Shown piece after piece: positions 1 to 9,026 of a stretch of DNA of 17,810 bases (position 1 is its first letter; each line of letters opens with the position of its first letter). Origin of the DNA: an uncultured Bacteroides sp. (GTDB lineage: Bacteria > Bacteroidota > Bacteroidia > Bacteroidales > Bacteroidaceae); the NCBI GenBank assembly GCA_934716785.1, contig CAKUYM010000054.1:1-17810 (forward strand), written 5' to 3'. Both the position numbers and the translations under genes were made by a program. Under the pieces are notes generated by a model. It was not told where the DNA came from, made no database searches, and worked only from the letters and a program-made list of their open reading frames with translations.

Positions 1-22
1 GTTTTAAATGTTATTGCGAGTG

Positions 23-53
23 CAAAAATACAACCAAACTACAAGGGGGAAAA
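23..53 (-). promoter_or_regulatory. Probable leftward promoter for a gene beyond the left edge
   Basis: Read on the minus strand, TATTTTTG (30 to 23) matches the Bacteroidetes -7 box TAnnTTTG exactly. TTTT (53 to 50) sits 19 bases upstream, where TTTG is expected at -33, with one mismatch. Transcription would start near position 16 and leave the window to the left; no start codon is visible on that strand before the edge. The downstream gene is unseen and could be a PUL gene or regulator. This rests on motif matching alone. Confidence 0.4.
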
Positions 54-112
54 TGGGTACTTTATCGAATGCTTACGAACCTTCAATCCTCTCGTCAGAA
101 TAAGGTGTAGCA

Positions 113-147
113 TTGGTCATTTAGAATTCAGTGATGAAAATGACCAA
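113..147. repeat. 10-bp perfect inverted repeat, 15-base loop
   Basis: TTGGTCATTT (113-122) and AAATGACCAA (138-147) are exact reverse complements. No T-run follows on either strand, so it does not look like an intrinsic terminator. It could be a regulator-binding site, or a structured leader element if transcribed. It lies about 60 bases upstream of the putative leftward promoter and far from the PUL promoters. Confidence 0.5.
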
Positions 148-303
148 CTGTACACGGTCCTGAAAGTGTATTTGTATAATAAATGGAATAGTGTGTATGT
201 ATTATAAATTTATCGTTTATATATATATAATACACAGTTGTTTGTTTCTTACGATATTTATTTTATTGAAATATCTTTATTGTTTATGCATAAACAGCTT
301 TAT

Positions 304-340
304 CGTTTCTAATAGATTTTTGAAGAGTTTATTAGAAACG
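304..340 (+). repeat. Long hairpin with 11-bp perfect outer stem
   Basis: CGTTTCTAATA (304-314) and TATTAGAAACG (330-340) are exact reverse complements. Pairing continues inward to a 3-base loop at 321-323 if G:U pairs are allowed (315:329, 317:327 and 319:325). The wobbles are G:U only in a plus-strand RNA and would be C/A mismatches in a minus-strand RNA, which favours a plus-strand transcript. A T-rich stretch (TTGTTTGAGTTTATT) follows, so a plus-strand terminator or the 3' end of a small RNA is possible. No clear plus-strand gene lies upstream. Confidence 0.45.
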
Positions 341-404
341 TTGTTTGAGTTTATTAAAAACTATATGGAGGATTTTATCGGCATTTATATTGAATTTATG
401 TAAC

Positions 405-439
405 AAAAAAGGCTGCGGAATTCATAGAATTTCGCAGCC
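405..439 (-). terminator. Intrinsic terminator downstream of the leftward PUL operon
   Basis: GGCTGCGGAATTC (411-423) pairs with GAATTTCGCAGCC (427-439) around a 3-base loop, with a single imperfect pair (418:432). Read on the minus strand, the hairpin is followed directly by TTTTTTGTTA, a classic U-tract. It lies about 215 bases past the stop of the GH78-like gene, with no other gene between, so it probably ends the susC-susD-hydrolase transcript. There is no such T-run in the plus direction. Confidence 0.6.
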
Positions 440-652
440 TTAGCTATTGACAGGATTCCTGTCCATTATATTTTTATATAATTACTTAGTTTATTTGTTT
501 CAATTTATTTGTTTTTAAATCCATTCTTTATTCGTCTTTTTTGATTGATGATCTATATTCTTGTTCTACAAATATACAACATAAAAAGAGCGTTTCCAAA
601 TTTTTGCGATATACAGAATTAAAAGTATTCTTAGTGGTTTGTATTGAACACC

Positions 653-2290
653 TTACTTCTGAAATATTTCAGGGTATTTCCTGATAAAATAAACAGGCGT
701 ACAGCTCCAAGCGTGGCAATAGCTGTTGATAGGATAAAAATCGTATGGAGAAATAAAGTCGTTTGTAGGATCGTATGCCTCCCAAAAAGTATCGGCTCCT
801 TTGGTAATCATTCCTCCCCAGTAATTGACTAAAGCCTCTTTTGCTTCGAGGTTCATTCCACATTCTATCAGCGACTGAATATAATAATGATACATATAAG
901 GAGTGCCGGGATAACAAACATTCTGCGTTGTAGTCAATGCTGATAAAGCTTTCTTGCCTTCAGCTTTACTGGCAACTCCGCTTAAGATCATCCATATTTG
1001 TGAAGCATAGGAAATCTGCTTGTCGCCTATTCCGACGAAAAGGCCGGTTTTCCGGTTGTATAAGTTTTTGCGGGCAGCCTTTATCATTTTATCAGTTAAT
1101 TGAGGCAAGTCGGCAACTTCTTTTTCTTTTCCGAGCAGTTGAGCCAGCTTGTAGGATTCCTTTAGTGCGAATATGGATACTCCTTGTAAGGGAACCTCTT
1201 TATACAAATCCTCTTTCCAATCGAAAAATACCCACCAGTCTTTCTTTACTTTCTCAAAATCCATCAATCCGTCCGTCCTGACATTGGTACGAACAATATC
1301 CAGCTGCTTTTTAGCCACAGGCCACAAGTCTTTGACAGTTTCCATATCGCCTGTTGCTTCCAGGTAGTCTTTCAATGTTACATTATATAGTAGCGCATAT
1401 TCATAAAGAAACTGTTTGTCCTGGGCTCTTGGCACAGGATTTTCAATTATTGTAGCCAACAGATATCCGTTCAGATCGCTCAATCCGGCCAATAAATACA
1501 AACACCGTTTTGTAAGGTCGTGCTGCTTGTAAGAATAATTGTTGCCAAGAGCTTCCAGATATAAATCCCCGATCCAAAGACGCTGATCTCTCTTCGGACC
1601 ATCCTCGTAAACGGTTTGTATACATTCTTTCAGTGTATTGAGTCCGACACGATCTATTTTTCTTATCATGGGATCAACTGTCTGCGGAAGCTCTTCAGGT
1701 ATGTTTCTGGCAGAAGTTTGAGCCATACATTTCATATCATGTATGTTGAAATCATAATAAGGAGAACTGCCCAGCAACTCTATTTTTACATAACGGAAAG
1801 CCAGCCTGCGTGAAAGAGTGACTGTTTGCGGTACATACATTACAGAAACAACTTCGTCCTGAAGCCATGCCCTGCTTAAGCCTTCTTTATAAGAATCAAA
1901 AGGGACAGCTACTTCCGAAGGAACTTCTCCGAAAGTCAATTTAAACCTTAACGGACCGTCGGCTGCAAGCCCGGTACTCCTTACAGAGAAAATAAAATAT
2001 CCGGTCAGATGCTCTCCGAAGTCAATCGTAATTTCTTTTTTCAGTCTGAAAGGCATAGAGTACAAGGAGTCGATAGGACTGACATCTACTGCTTTGTATT
2101 TCTGAAACGATTGTGCATCGGGTACAATATCCACTACTTTCAGTGGCTTTTTCTCTGTGATTATAAGTTTCGGTTTATATTGCTCTGCTTTTTGTAGCCA
2201 CTGCTTACGGTTGTTCCCATAATAGTCTTGGGCAAAACAAGCGATTGTGATGAATGCCAGTGTCAGGCTGAATAAGATAGATTTTGTCAT
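653..2290 (-). CDS. Secreted GH78-like (alpha-L-rhamnosidase-type) six-hairpin glycosidase
   Basis: Probably hydrolyses a terminal alpha-linked deoxysugar such as L-rhamnose from an imported oligosaccharide. An N-terminal signal peptide ends near the ACFAQ at residues 17-21 and has no lipobox Cys at the right place, so a periplasmic location is likely. Residues about 85-190 resemble the beta-sandwich that precedes the catalytic domain in GH78 (DFGEHLTGY, later RLAFRYVKIE). The (alpha/alpha)6 domain follows, with DGPKRDQRLWIGD at 230-242, TFWE ending at Glu504 (candidate general base) and SYCHAW with His526. At 545 residues it is shorter than many GH78 enzymes. In well-known GH78 enzymes the first motif reads RDER, and its Glu is the proposed acid; here that position is Gln236, though Asp235 is intact. 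It is the last gene of the operon, 4 bases after the preceding stop. The fold class is confident; activity and exact family are less so. Confidence 0.75.
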   Translation of the reverse strand: MTKSILFSLTLAFITIACFAQDYYGNNRKQWLQKAEQYKPKLIITEKKPLKVVDIVPDAQSFQKYKAVDVSPIDSLYSMPFRLKKEITIDFGEHLTGYFIFSVRSTGLAADGPLRFKLTFGEVPSEVAVPFDSYKEGLSRAWLQDEVVSVMYVPQTVTLSRRLAFRYVKIELLGSSPYYDFNIHDMKCMAQTSARNIPEELPQTVDPMIRKIDRVGLNTLKECIQTVYEDGPKRDQRLWIGDLYLEALGNNYSYKQHDLTKRCLYLLAGLSDLNGYLLATIIENPVPRAQDKQFLYEYALLYNVTLKDYLEATGDMETVKDLWPVAKKQLDIVRTNVRTDGLMDFEKVKKDWWVFFDWKEDLYKEVPLQGVSIFALKESYKLAQLLGKEKEVADLPQLTDKMIKAARKNLYNRKTGLFVGIGDKQISYASQIWMILSGVASKAEGKKALSALTTTQNVCYPGTPYMYHYYIQSLIECGMNLEAKEALVNYWGGMITKGADTFWEAYDPTNDFISPYDFYPINSYCHAWSCTPVYFIRKYPEIFQK

Positions 2291-2294
2291 ATTA

Positions 2295-4064
2295 TTAATT
2301 CTCTTTACTATCTGTCACGTTCCAATTTCTGAAGTCATACACGCGTGATTCTTTTCCATACGAAACATTCAGGAAACGTCCGTTCACCGCTTGTTCCATC
2401 CATGGGTTTGAATACAAAGGCCAATTTTCATAATCCACCTTTTCTCCGTTGATGAAACGTCCGTAGTTATAGATAATTTTTAGTGTATCACCGCTAAGTG
2501 AGTGATAAATGGTCTGTCGGTATTCCGGATTGGTAACGATGTATTCCAGTTTCGTTGTTTTTAGTATATCTTCTGCAAACAGGTCCAAAACTGTTTGCGT
2601 TCCTGTAGGCTGATATTTATCCGGCAAACAGGTTTCTATGACTGCGGCAGTGCCACGTTGGTCACAGCGTAACATCTTATGCTTTACCCCGCGGAACATC
2701 CGGTCTTCGTCCCATGTGTATGGATGACAGAATTTTACAGCAAACAGAACACTTCCTCCGTCAAAGAATATCCAGCCGGATTTGTCCTCCTTCATTTGTT
2801 TTATAGCATCGATAGGCACTACTCCAGTTACATATGGATAAGGTTCTTCCGATTCTATTTTATACATAGCGAGCAACGTGCCGTTATGCTGTAATACTTG
2901 TTCGCGGCAAGTAGCTCCGAAAAGGTTTTCGGCAGACCTAATATAATGGCTGATGTGAGTCAGGAAGAAAGTACTTGCCGGTGCATCCGATTCCCACACC
3001 AGTTTCCATCGGCGCATCTGCGCGCTCCATCCAAGACTGATCCCGTCCCATTGGCTTGCCAGCCCATATGTCTTGTTGATGTATGTATATTTCTTGAATC
3101 CCCACGGATAGTTGAGTTGTGCAAATGGCGTCATATCGTGTGATTCTTTATGTACATATGCATTCTTTCTATCCGATGCTATATGCTGTATAATCTTTGG
3201 CACACGATAGGAAGAAAGGGCTGCCAACACAGAGTAGAAACCTTCATTATTTACAATCAATTCTCCATTTTCATCATACTTTTGTTCTAATACCGGATTA
3301 GGACCGCCGCCGAAAAACAACCAACCCAAAAGCGGGTAAGGGCTCATCATGTGAGGAGAACAGGCAAAATAATATTCCCGCAAAGAGGAAGATATGAAAT
3401 AGCCATTCAACCATTCGGGTGCCATGTTGAGTAAATGCCATTCAAGAGTCATTTGCACCTGTCTCTTAAATTCAGCATCCTTGCTGTGATCGTATAAAGA
3501 AAGAAGGCAAGTGATATAGAATGTGCCGTACGTGGGAGAGTCAAATTCTTTGATACCATAATGCACTGTCTTGTCCATGACATCCATAAGCACAGAACGA
3601 CAATGCGCCATTACCGTATCGGCTTTCCCCCAATCGGGGAAAGCCAGTGCGGTAAGGTATCCAGCTGTTTTAAACATCAGTCTATGATTTTCGGTACTTC
3701 CATCTGCCAGATAATCCTCGTCGGTCATGCGTTTCCGTACCTTCTCTTTCAGTTCTTTGGGATATAAAGACTGAAAGCGTAAGTATGCATCAATATTCTG
3801 ATGGCAATCAAACATGTCGAACGGCGTATTTTCTTGCATCCGGTTTAACATGTCCAAGGCATACTTGACATCTTTCTTTGTTTCCAGACGAGCCAAAACA
3901 AATCCCATTGCTGTCTTGATGTCGTTATCTCCCCAATATTGCTCATTAGGGCGAACTTTGGAGTAATAATCGAGGAGATATTGCTTTCGCTCGTCAAAAG
4001 AAGACGCAGAAGTGAGAGAAAGAAACAGAAAGGCAAATGCCAGTAAAACCAACAGCTTTTTCAT
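2295..4064 (-). CDS. Unrecognised secreted protein, helical toroid plus beta-rich domain; candidate new hydrolase or lyase
   Basis: I do not recognise the family. The 589-residue protein has a clean signal peptide (MKKLLVLLAFAFLFL, cleavage near residue 20) and no lipobox, so it is probably periplasmic. Residues about 25-330 look like an alpha-helical toroid, with conserved-looking motifs GSTENHRLMF (122-131) and EFDSPTYG (173-180). The rest, from about 370, looks beta-rich, with alternating hydrophobic strands and many aromatics (GWIFFDGGSVLFAVKF). That order, toroid then beta-sandwich, resembles polysaccharide lyases of the PL8/PL12/PL17 type and some toroid glycosidases, and a His/Tyr pair such as His127 and Tyr179 would suit either chemistry; this is inference from architecture only. 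It sits between susD and the GH78-like gene with gaps of 13 and 4 bases, so it is expected to act on the same glycan. The ATG is preceded by an A-rich region typical of Bacteroides. Confidence 0.75.
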   Translation of the reverse strand: MKKLLVLLAFAFLFLSLTSASSFDERKQYLLDYYSKVRPNEQYWGDNDIKTAMGFVLARLETKKDVKYALDMLNRMQENTPFDMFDCHQNIDAYLRFQSLYPKELKEKVRKRMTDEDYLADGSTENHRLMFKTAGYLTALAFPDWGKADTVMAHCRSVLMDVMDKTVHYGIKEFDSPTYGTFYITCLLSLYDHSKDAEFKRQVQMTLEWHLLNMAPEWLNGYFISSSLREYYFACSPHMMSPYPLLGWLFFGGGPNPVLEQKYDENGELIVNNEGFYSVLAALSSYRVPKIIQHIASDRKNAYVHKESHDMTPFAQLNYPWGFKKYTYINKTYGLASQWDGISLGWSAQMRRWKLVWESDAPASTFFLTHISHYIRSAENLFGATCREQVLQHNGTLLAMYKIESEEPYPYVTGVVPIDAIKQMKEDKSGWIFFDGGSVLFAVKFCHPYTWDEDRMFRGVKHKMLRCDQRGTAAVIETCLPDKYQPTGTQTVLDLFAEDILKTTKLEYIVTNPEYRQTIYHSLSGDTLKIIYNYGRFINGEKVDYENWPLYSNPWMEQAVNGRFLNVSYGKESRVYDFRNWNVTDSKEN

Positions 4065-4077
4065 ATTCAGTATTTTT

Positions 4078-5688
4078 TTAATATCCTTTACTTTGTTCCA
4101 TCAATGGATTCGATCTCATTTCACTTTCTGGTATCGGAAGATAATAATCTTGTGGGTCATAATGTACAGTTCCTGCATTTGTAGAAGGATATTTGGTCAG
4201 TTCCTGTTCCAATATTCCCCAACGACAGATATCATACCAACGGATGTTTTCGAAGAATAACTCTTTATAGCGTTCTTCTTGAAGGATTTCCATAGTGACA
4301 GTTGAGAAATCTTCTCCTTTAGTGCCGGGGACATCATAGTTGCTTTCACCCCATGCGCGGCGACGGACTTTATTTACATATTCAGTTGCTACATCTACAG
4401 AGTTCAGCTTGAGCATTACTTCGGCATACATCAGATAAACATCTGCCAAACGAATGATATCTACATTCTTGGTTGAGAATACCGGTGAAGACGTTTTATA
4501 AAAATCAATATACTTGCGTTGATAACATCTATAAGTAGGACTACTTGTATCTACCTTTTCAAATACAGGTCCAGTGGTGTTCGTACTCCAGTTTTTTACG
4601 CTGTAGCCGTATAGTGTGGCTTCATGCAATCGAGGATCATCTCCAAAACGTGCTGGAGTGCGCTGGTCAACAAAAAAGTTGTTCCAAGCACCTGGAGCTC
4701 CTCCAAAAATACGAACTAAATGATGTTGGGGAGCATCATCATAAGCACTTCCTGATGAAAGATAATATTGCAGAGAGAAAATGCATTCGGAATTGTTGTC
4801 TGTATGCTGGATATAATCAGTGAAGTTGACAGGTTTATCCAATTTAAAGCGACTGTCTCCTATTACTTTTTCAAATTCAGTTTTAGCATTGGCAAAGTCG
4901 CTCATATATAGATACACTTTTCCTAATAATGCGTATACGGCCGGCTTCTGAGCCCATCCTTGGTCTTTAGTATAATCGGTATCTGTATAACCGGGACCTG
5001 GTACGGCAGTATTAACCGGGATCTGATTATCGCCAATGCAGGCCTCAGCTTTTTTCAAGTCATTGATTATCGATTGATAACATTCTTCGATAGTCGATCT
5101 GGCTGTGATAGCGTTGCTGGCATCTGCAATTCCTTCCCTTAGAATAATACCTTTTGCATCTTTATTGTTTGGATAAGTTCCTCCAAAAGACGGTCCTTGT
5201 TCTCCGAACAGGCGTAATAAATCAAAATGTATGAATGCTCTCAAGAACAGACTTTCACCTTGAAAATTCATTACCATTGTTTTTTTCTCTTCATCTAATG
5301 CATTTAAATCTATATGATCTATCAAGTCTAATGTGAGATTGGCTGAAGCTAAGGCTTTATAATACTTTATGTATGCCTCTTCTACGTTCTTGTTGGTAGA
5401 AGTGAGGCCATTGATGGCCAATTGATTCCGTTGTTCCTCGCCCAACCAGTCGATGTCCATTTCATGTGACATGGTTGACATATATTCGGTCTGTCTTCCG
5501 TAAAGGTGGATAGAACCGATAGATCTGTAAGAACTACCTAAAAATTCGCCTAATTTTGCGGGGTTTCTTTGTATGATTTCTCCTATATTATCGTCTGATA
5601 CAGATGTTGTCAGAGGATGATCCAGAAAATCGCTGCACGCAGATGTCAGAAGCAGACATCCTGCTATGAACATATATTTAATTTTCAT
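4078..5688 (-). CDS. SusD/RagB-family glycan-binding lipoprotein
   Basis: Cell-surface lipoprotein that caps the SusC pore and binds the target glycan. The signal peptide ends in the lipobox TSAC with lipidation at Cys18, followed by SDFLDHPLT, the usual start of mature SusD proteins; acidic residues just after the Cys fit surface export. Helical TPR-like segments fill the N-terminal half. The C-terminal half shows the family signatures RYKELFFENIRWYDICRWG (about 473-491) and YYLPIPESEM (515-524). At 536 residues the length is normal. It starts 19 bases after the susC stop, the canonical order. It is not orthologous by inspection to a SusD of known ligand, so the substrate cannot be named. 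Confidence 0.95.
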   Translation of the reverse strand: MKIKYMFIAGCLLLTSACSDFLDHPLTTSVSDDNIGEIIQRNPAKLGEFLGSSYRSIGSIHLYGRQTEYMSTMSHEMDIDWLGEEQRNQLAINGLTSTNKNVEEAYIKYYKALASANLTLDLIDHIDLNALDEEKKTMVMNFQGESLFLRAFIHFDLLRLFGEQGPSFGGTYPNNKDAKGIILREGIADASNAITARSTIEECYQSIINDLKKAEACIGDNQIPVNTAVPGPGYTDTDYTKDQGWAQKPAVYALLGKVYLYMSDFANAKTEFEKVIGDSRFKLDKPVNFTDYIQHTDNNSECIFSLQYYLSSGSAYDDAPQHHLVRIFGGAPGAWNNFFVDQRTPARFGDDPRLHEATLYGYSVKNWSTNTTGPVFEKVDTSSPTYRCYQRKYIDFYKTSSPVFSTKNVDIIRLADVYLMYAEVMLKLNSVDVATEYVNKVRRRAWGESNYDVPGTKGEDFSTVTMEILQEERYKELFFENIRWYDICRWGILEQELTKYPSTNAGTVHYDPQDYYLPIPESEMRSNPLMEQSKGY

Positions 5689-5707
5689 ATTTATATTTTT
5701 TATCTAA

Positions 5708-8700
5708 TTAAAAACCAACATTAAGACCAAATGAAATAGATCGGGATTGAGGATATTGAGTTAAATTGTAAACTCCTTGTTCTGCATTGTTATTACCAAT
5801 AAATTCTGGGTCAAATCCTTTGAATTTAGTGAAAGTCAATGCATTTTCCACTCCTACATAAATTTTCAGTTTTGATAGTTTCATTTTCGACAGCATCGAC
5901 TTTCCGAAACTATATCCTAACTGAATATTTTTTAATCTCAAGTAAGAGCCATCTTCAATCATATATGAGTTGGGCAATTGATAGTTGTGAGTAGCATTAC
6001 CCAAACGGGGTTGGCTGGTGTGGGTGTTGCTGGGTGTCCAAGCGTTCCATACATCTGGAGTTGAGTTCCAGTCGGCATTCATATTTTCCAAACTTTGCTT
6101 AGTATTGTTATATATGTCCCTGTCGGCTACACCTTGCCAGTTCATATTGAACTCAAAACCTTTATATTCTAGGTTTACATTAAATCCATATACATAAGTT
6201 GGCCAAGGATTACCTATTGAAGTCATATCTTCGTCATTGATACGTCCGTCTCCATTCAAATCTTTAAATTTGATATCTCCGGGGCCTACATTTCCTGTAT
6301 CGTATGCTACTCCCCATTTTTCCATAGACACGGCATTCAAGGCATCTATTTCTGCCTGCGTTTGATATAATCCGTCTGCTACGTATCCCCAAAATGCTGA
6401 TACCGGTCCGTTGACGAGTGTGCGATTGAAATTCCCTCCAGATAAGTAGCTGGCATTGCCAATGTTTAATACCTTATTCTTGTTATATGAGATATTTCCA
6501 CTTACGAGATAATTGAAATGATTGATGGTGCCTCTGTATGATAAAATAAGTTCAATACCCTTGTTGCTGATTTCTCCTTTGTTCAGTTTATAGGTATTAC
6601 TGCCAATGCCGGTTGTTGAAGGTAACTTTTGTTCAATCAACGCGTCTCGTGTCTTCTTATTGTATAAGTCGATAGTAGCCGTGAAAGCATTGTTCCATGC
6701 TCCGAGGTCAATTCCAATATTAGTCGTTCTTGTCTTTTCCCATGTTACGTCTTTATTAGGAGTTTTCTGAGCTAACCAAGTGCCATTGGTTTGTAGCTTA
6801 TATTCTTGTCTCCACCAGTTCTTGTCGATGCTGTTATTTCCTATTTCTCCGATACCAAATCTTAGTTTCAGATCATTAATTTTTTCTATTTTAAAGAACT
6901 TCTCATTGGCTATGTTCCAACCGATAGAGACTGACGGGAAGAAGGCATTTCTTTTGCCTGGAGCAAATATATCACTGGCATCATTTCTGAAATTTGCTGT
7001 TAACAAATACCGATTATCATAAGCATAAGTAATGCGTCCAAATATGGAGTAACTGCTGCCTGTGCTCCAAGCATTGGTGCCGTCTCTATATTTGGGATCA
7101 GCGAGGGCTGTGCTTCTTAAATCCTGAGCCGGTATGCCCCATTCGGCATATCCGGATGAATCGTCATTGCGTGATTCTCTTACTTCAAAACCAACCATTG
7201 CTCCAAGATCGTGTTTGCCGATCAATGTGTTGTAGTTTACGTATGTATTTAGTAGATAGGAAGTGCTTTGGTTGTGGACATAATCCAATTGGTGTCCTTG
7301 AATGTTTTTCCCTTCTACAAAGTTTATCGTATTGGTTGATATACCTCCAAATGTATTATATAAGAACTGAGAAGTGGCATGATTGCTAAGAGTTCCTATT
7401 AGGTTAGTAGTCCAAATAAGTCCTTTTATCGGAGTGATGATTGCTTGTAAGTTTCCCCATACAGTGTTCCATTTTTCCCAATGGTCTTTCAGGTCTGCAC
7501 TTTCCAATGGGTTTCCTCCCTGCCAGTCAATAGTTTCTTTAAATTCATCTGTAAAGTAACCATATCCTGTATTCATCGGGTTAGTGTCATCATATACATT
7601 CATTGCTGGGTTGGCGCGTAAGATATGTTGCCAGTTCAATGCATTGTGCTTTCTGTTTGAGTGACTGAAGTTTACAGTTTGGCTAAACTTTAACCATTTC
7701 AATGGAGTTTGCTCAAAGCGGGATTTTATGGCCCATTTCTTATAGTTTGTATCTACAAAAGTACCCTCATCATTAGAATATATGGCAGAAAGGAAATAAG
7801 TTGATCTGTCGGAAGCTCCGGAGATATCAATGCTATGAGAGTGCTCAATTCCGGTATTAAACATTACATCTACCCAATCAGTATTAGGCAGTTGGGACAC
7901 TTCGCTTGGAGTCAGGAAATAGAATGATTTGTTATTGAGGTCTGCGAGTGTAGGCTCGCCTTTATCCGGATTATTGGACATCCATCTGGCTTTGTACATA
8001 TCAATATACCCTTGAGTTCCCAACATTTCAGGTAGTCCGAGAGCATGATTTATTTTTACATATCCATTGTAGTTTACAGCAATTTTTCCTTTAGCTCCTT
8101 TTTTTGTTGTTACTAAAACAACTCCGTTGGCTGCTTCAATACCATAGATAGCTGCAGATGCGGCATCTTTCAATAACTGAATAGATTCTACTTCATTAAA
8201 GTTATCTAACGGCATTCCGGGAACTCCATCGATAATCCAAAGTGGAGTAGCTTTATTCAAGGTTCCTACACCCCGCATATATATAGAGGAGCCTTCACCC
8301 GGTAATCCGCTTTTCCTTGAAATGTACACAGGAGCTTTTCCTTGCAAAGCTTGTGAGGCATCGTTGGTGGACATTGTATGTAAATCGCGTGACCCCAAGG
8401 ATGTAATAGAGCCTGATACATTAGCTTTCTTCTGTATGCCATAACCCACGACGATGACTTCATCCAACTGTTTGGAGTCTTCTGCTAATACAATTCTTAG
8501 ATTTTTACTTTGGCTATTTATGGCAATTGTTTGTGTAGCGAACCCCACATAACTGAACGTTAGTTTTCCTGTTGCATTTTTTAACTTGATAGAAAACTTA
8601 CCGTCTATATCGGTTATTACTCCGTTTGTAGTGCCGGCCTCAGTTACTGTGACACCCATCAGCGGTTCATTCTGATCGGAAACAACAGTCCCATTGACTG

Positions 8701-8779
8701 CTGTACCTTGTGCGCTTATATATTGTACTCCTGCGAGGAATATCAATATTAAAAGCTTAACTTTTAAGCATCTTTCCAT
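5708..8779 (-). CDS. SusC/RagA-family TonB-dependent outer-membrane transporter
   Basis: Imports oligosaccharides across the outer membrane using TonB energy, together with the adjacent SusD. In order: a signal peptide (cleavage near ISAQ, residue 24); a carboxypeptidase-regulatory-like beta-sandwich at about 26-103 (NGTVVSDQNEPLMGVTV); the SusC signature LDEVIVVGYG at 105-114; a plug at about 119-230 with MRGVGTLN, IIDGVPG and IYGIEAANGVVLVTTKKG; and then a long beta-barrel ending in Phe (FGLNVGF), the expected outer-membrane insertion signal. A DLNGDGRINDEDM loop typical of the family lies in the distal part. At 1023 residues it has no N-terminal STN domain, so it is unlikely to signal through an ECF sigma/anti-sigma pair. 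It is the first gene of the leftward operon and is divergent from the GH92 gene. Confidence 0.96.
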   Translation of the reverse strand: MERCLKVKLLILIFLAGVQYISAQGTAVNGTVVSDQNEPLMGVTVTEAGTTNGVITDIDGKFSIKLKNATGKLTFSYVGFATQTIAINSQSKNLRIVLAEDSKQLDEVIVVGYGIQKKANVSGSITSLGSRDLHTMSTNDASQALQGKAPVYISRKSGLPGEGSSIYMRGVGTLNKATPLWIIDGVPGMPLDNFNEVESIQLLKDAASAAIYGIEAANGVVLVTTKKGAKGKIAVNYNGYVKINHALGLPEMLGTQGYIDMYKARWMSNNPDKGEPTLADLNNKSFYFLTPSEVSQLPNTDWVDVMFNTGIEHSHSIDISGASDRSTYFLSAIYSNDEGTFVDTNYKKWAIKSRFEQTPLKWLKFSQTVNFSHSNRKHNALNWQHILRANPAMNVYDDTNPMNTGYGYFTDEFKETIDWQGGNPLESADLKDHWEKWNTVWGNLQAIITPIKGLIWTTNLIGTLSNHATSQFLYNTFGGISTNTINFVEGKNIQGHQLDYVHNQSTSYLLNTYVNYNTLIGKHDLGAMVGFEVRESRNDDSSGYAEWGIPAQDLRSTALADPKYRDGTNAWSTGSSYSIFGRITYAYDNRYLLTANFRNDASDIFAPGKRNAFFPSVSIGWNIANEKFFKIEKINDLKLRFGIGEIGNNSIDKNWWRQEYKLQTNGTWLAQKTPNKDVTWEKTRTTNIGIDLGAWNNAFTATIDLYNKKTRDALIEQKLPSTTGIGSNTYKLNKGEISNKGIELILSYRGTINHFNYLVSGNISYNKNKVLNIGNASYLSGGNFNRTLVNGPVSAFWGYVADGLYQTQAEIDALNAVSMEKWGVAYDTGNVGPGDIKFKDLNGDGRINDEDMTSIGNPWPTYVYGFNVNLEYKGFEFNMNWQGVADRDIYNNTKQSLENMNADWNSTPDVWNAWTPSNTHTSQPRLGNATHNYQLPNSYMIEDGSYLRLKNIQLGYSFGKSMLSKMKLSKLKIYVGVENALTFTKFKGFDPEFIGNNNAEQGVYNLTQYPQSRSISFGLNVGF

Positions 8780-9026
8780 TGTTTTAAATTTTAAAGTTGT
8801 ACAAAAATTAAATTTTGCTGTAAAAGTATTGCATTTACATTAATTGAGCTGAATGAAAAAAGAAATAAAGTAAAGACAAAACATGAACAAAGTGCAAACA
8901 AAGGTTTTATGGGGATGAGTTGGACTAATATTGATGGCTTTAATTTGCTTTTTAATTAAGGTGGATGCTCTATATCTTGGAAAAATTGTAGAGGAAGATT
9001 ATTTTTTGTAGGTGTAATGAACTGAA

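Larger units (their letters stand above)
1..652. other. Non-coding left flank of the PUL
   Basis: No convincing gene is seen in this AT-rich stretch. It holds a probable leftward promoter at the extreme left, two inverted repeats (113-147 and 304-340), and a hairpin with a U-tract on the minus strand (405-439) that probably ends the leftward operon. A second small perfect hairpin, GACAGG-ATT-CCTGTC, lies at 449-463 without a clear T-run. A 70-codon plus-strand frame at 191-403 is low-complexity and rich in Ile/Phe/Tyr, as expected of AT-rich non-coding DNA, and was not called. Confidence 0.6.

Noticed and set aside
191..403. 70-codon plus-strand frame with a hydrophobic start
   Set aside because: Low-complexity Ile/Phe/Tyr-rich composition expected from AT-rich DNA, no ribosome-binding context and no recognisable motif.
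937..1281. 114-codon plus-strand frame
   Set aside because: Antisense to the GH78-like gene; no signal or family motif.
8266..8463. 65-codon minus-strand frame inside susC
   Set aside because: Out of frame with the SusC plug domain, which is intact; no sign of a frameshift.
5708..8779. Possible ECF sigma/anti-sigma signalling SusC
   Set aside because: The carboxypeptidase-like domain follows the signal peptide directly, leaving no room for an STN domain.
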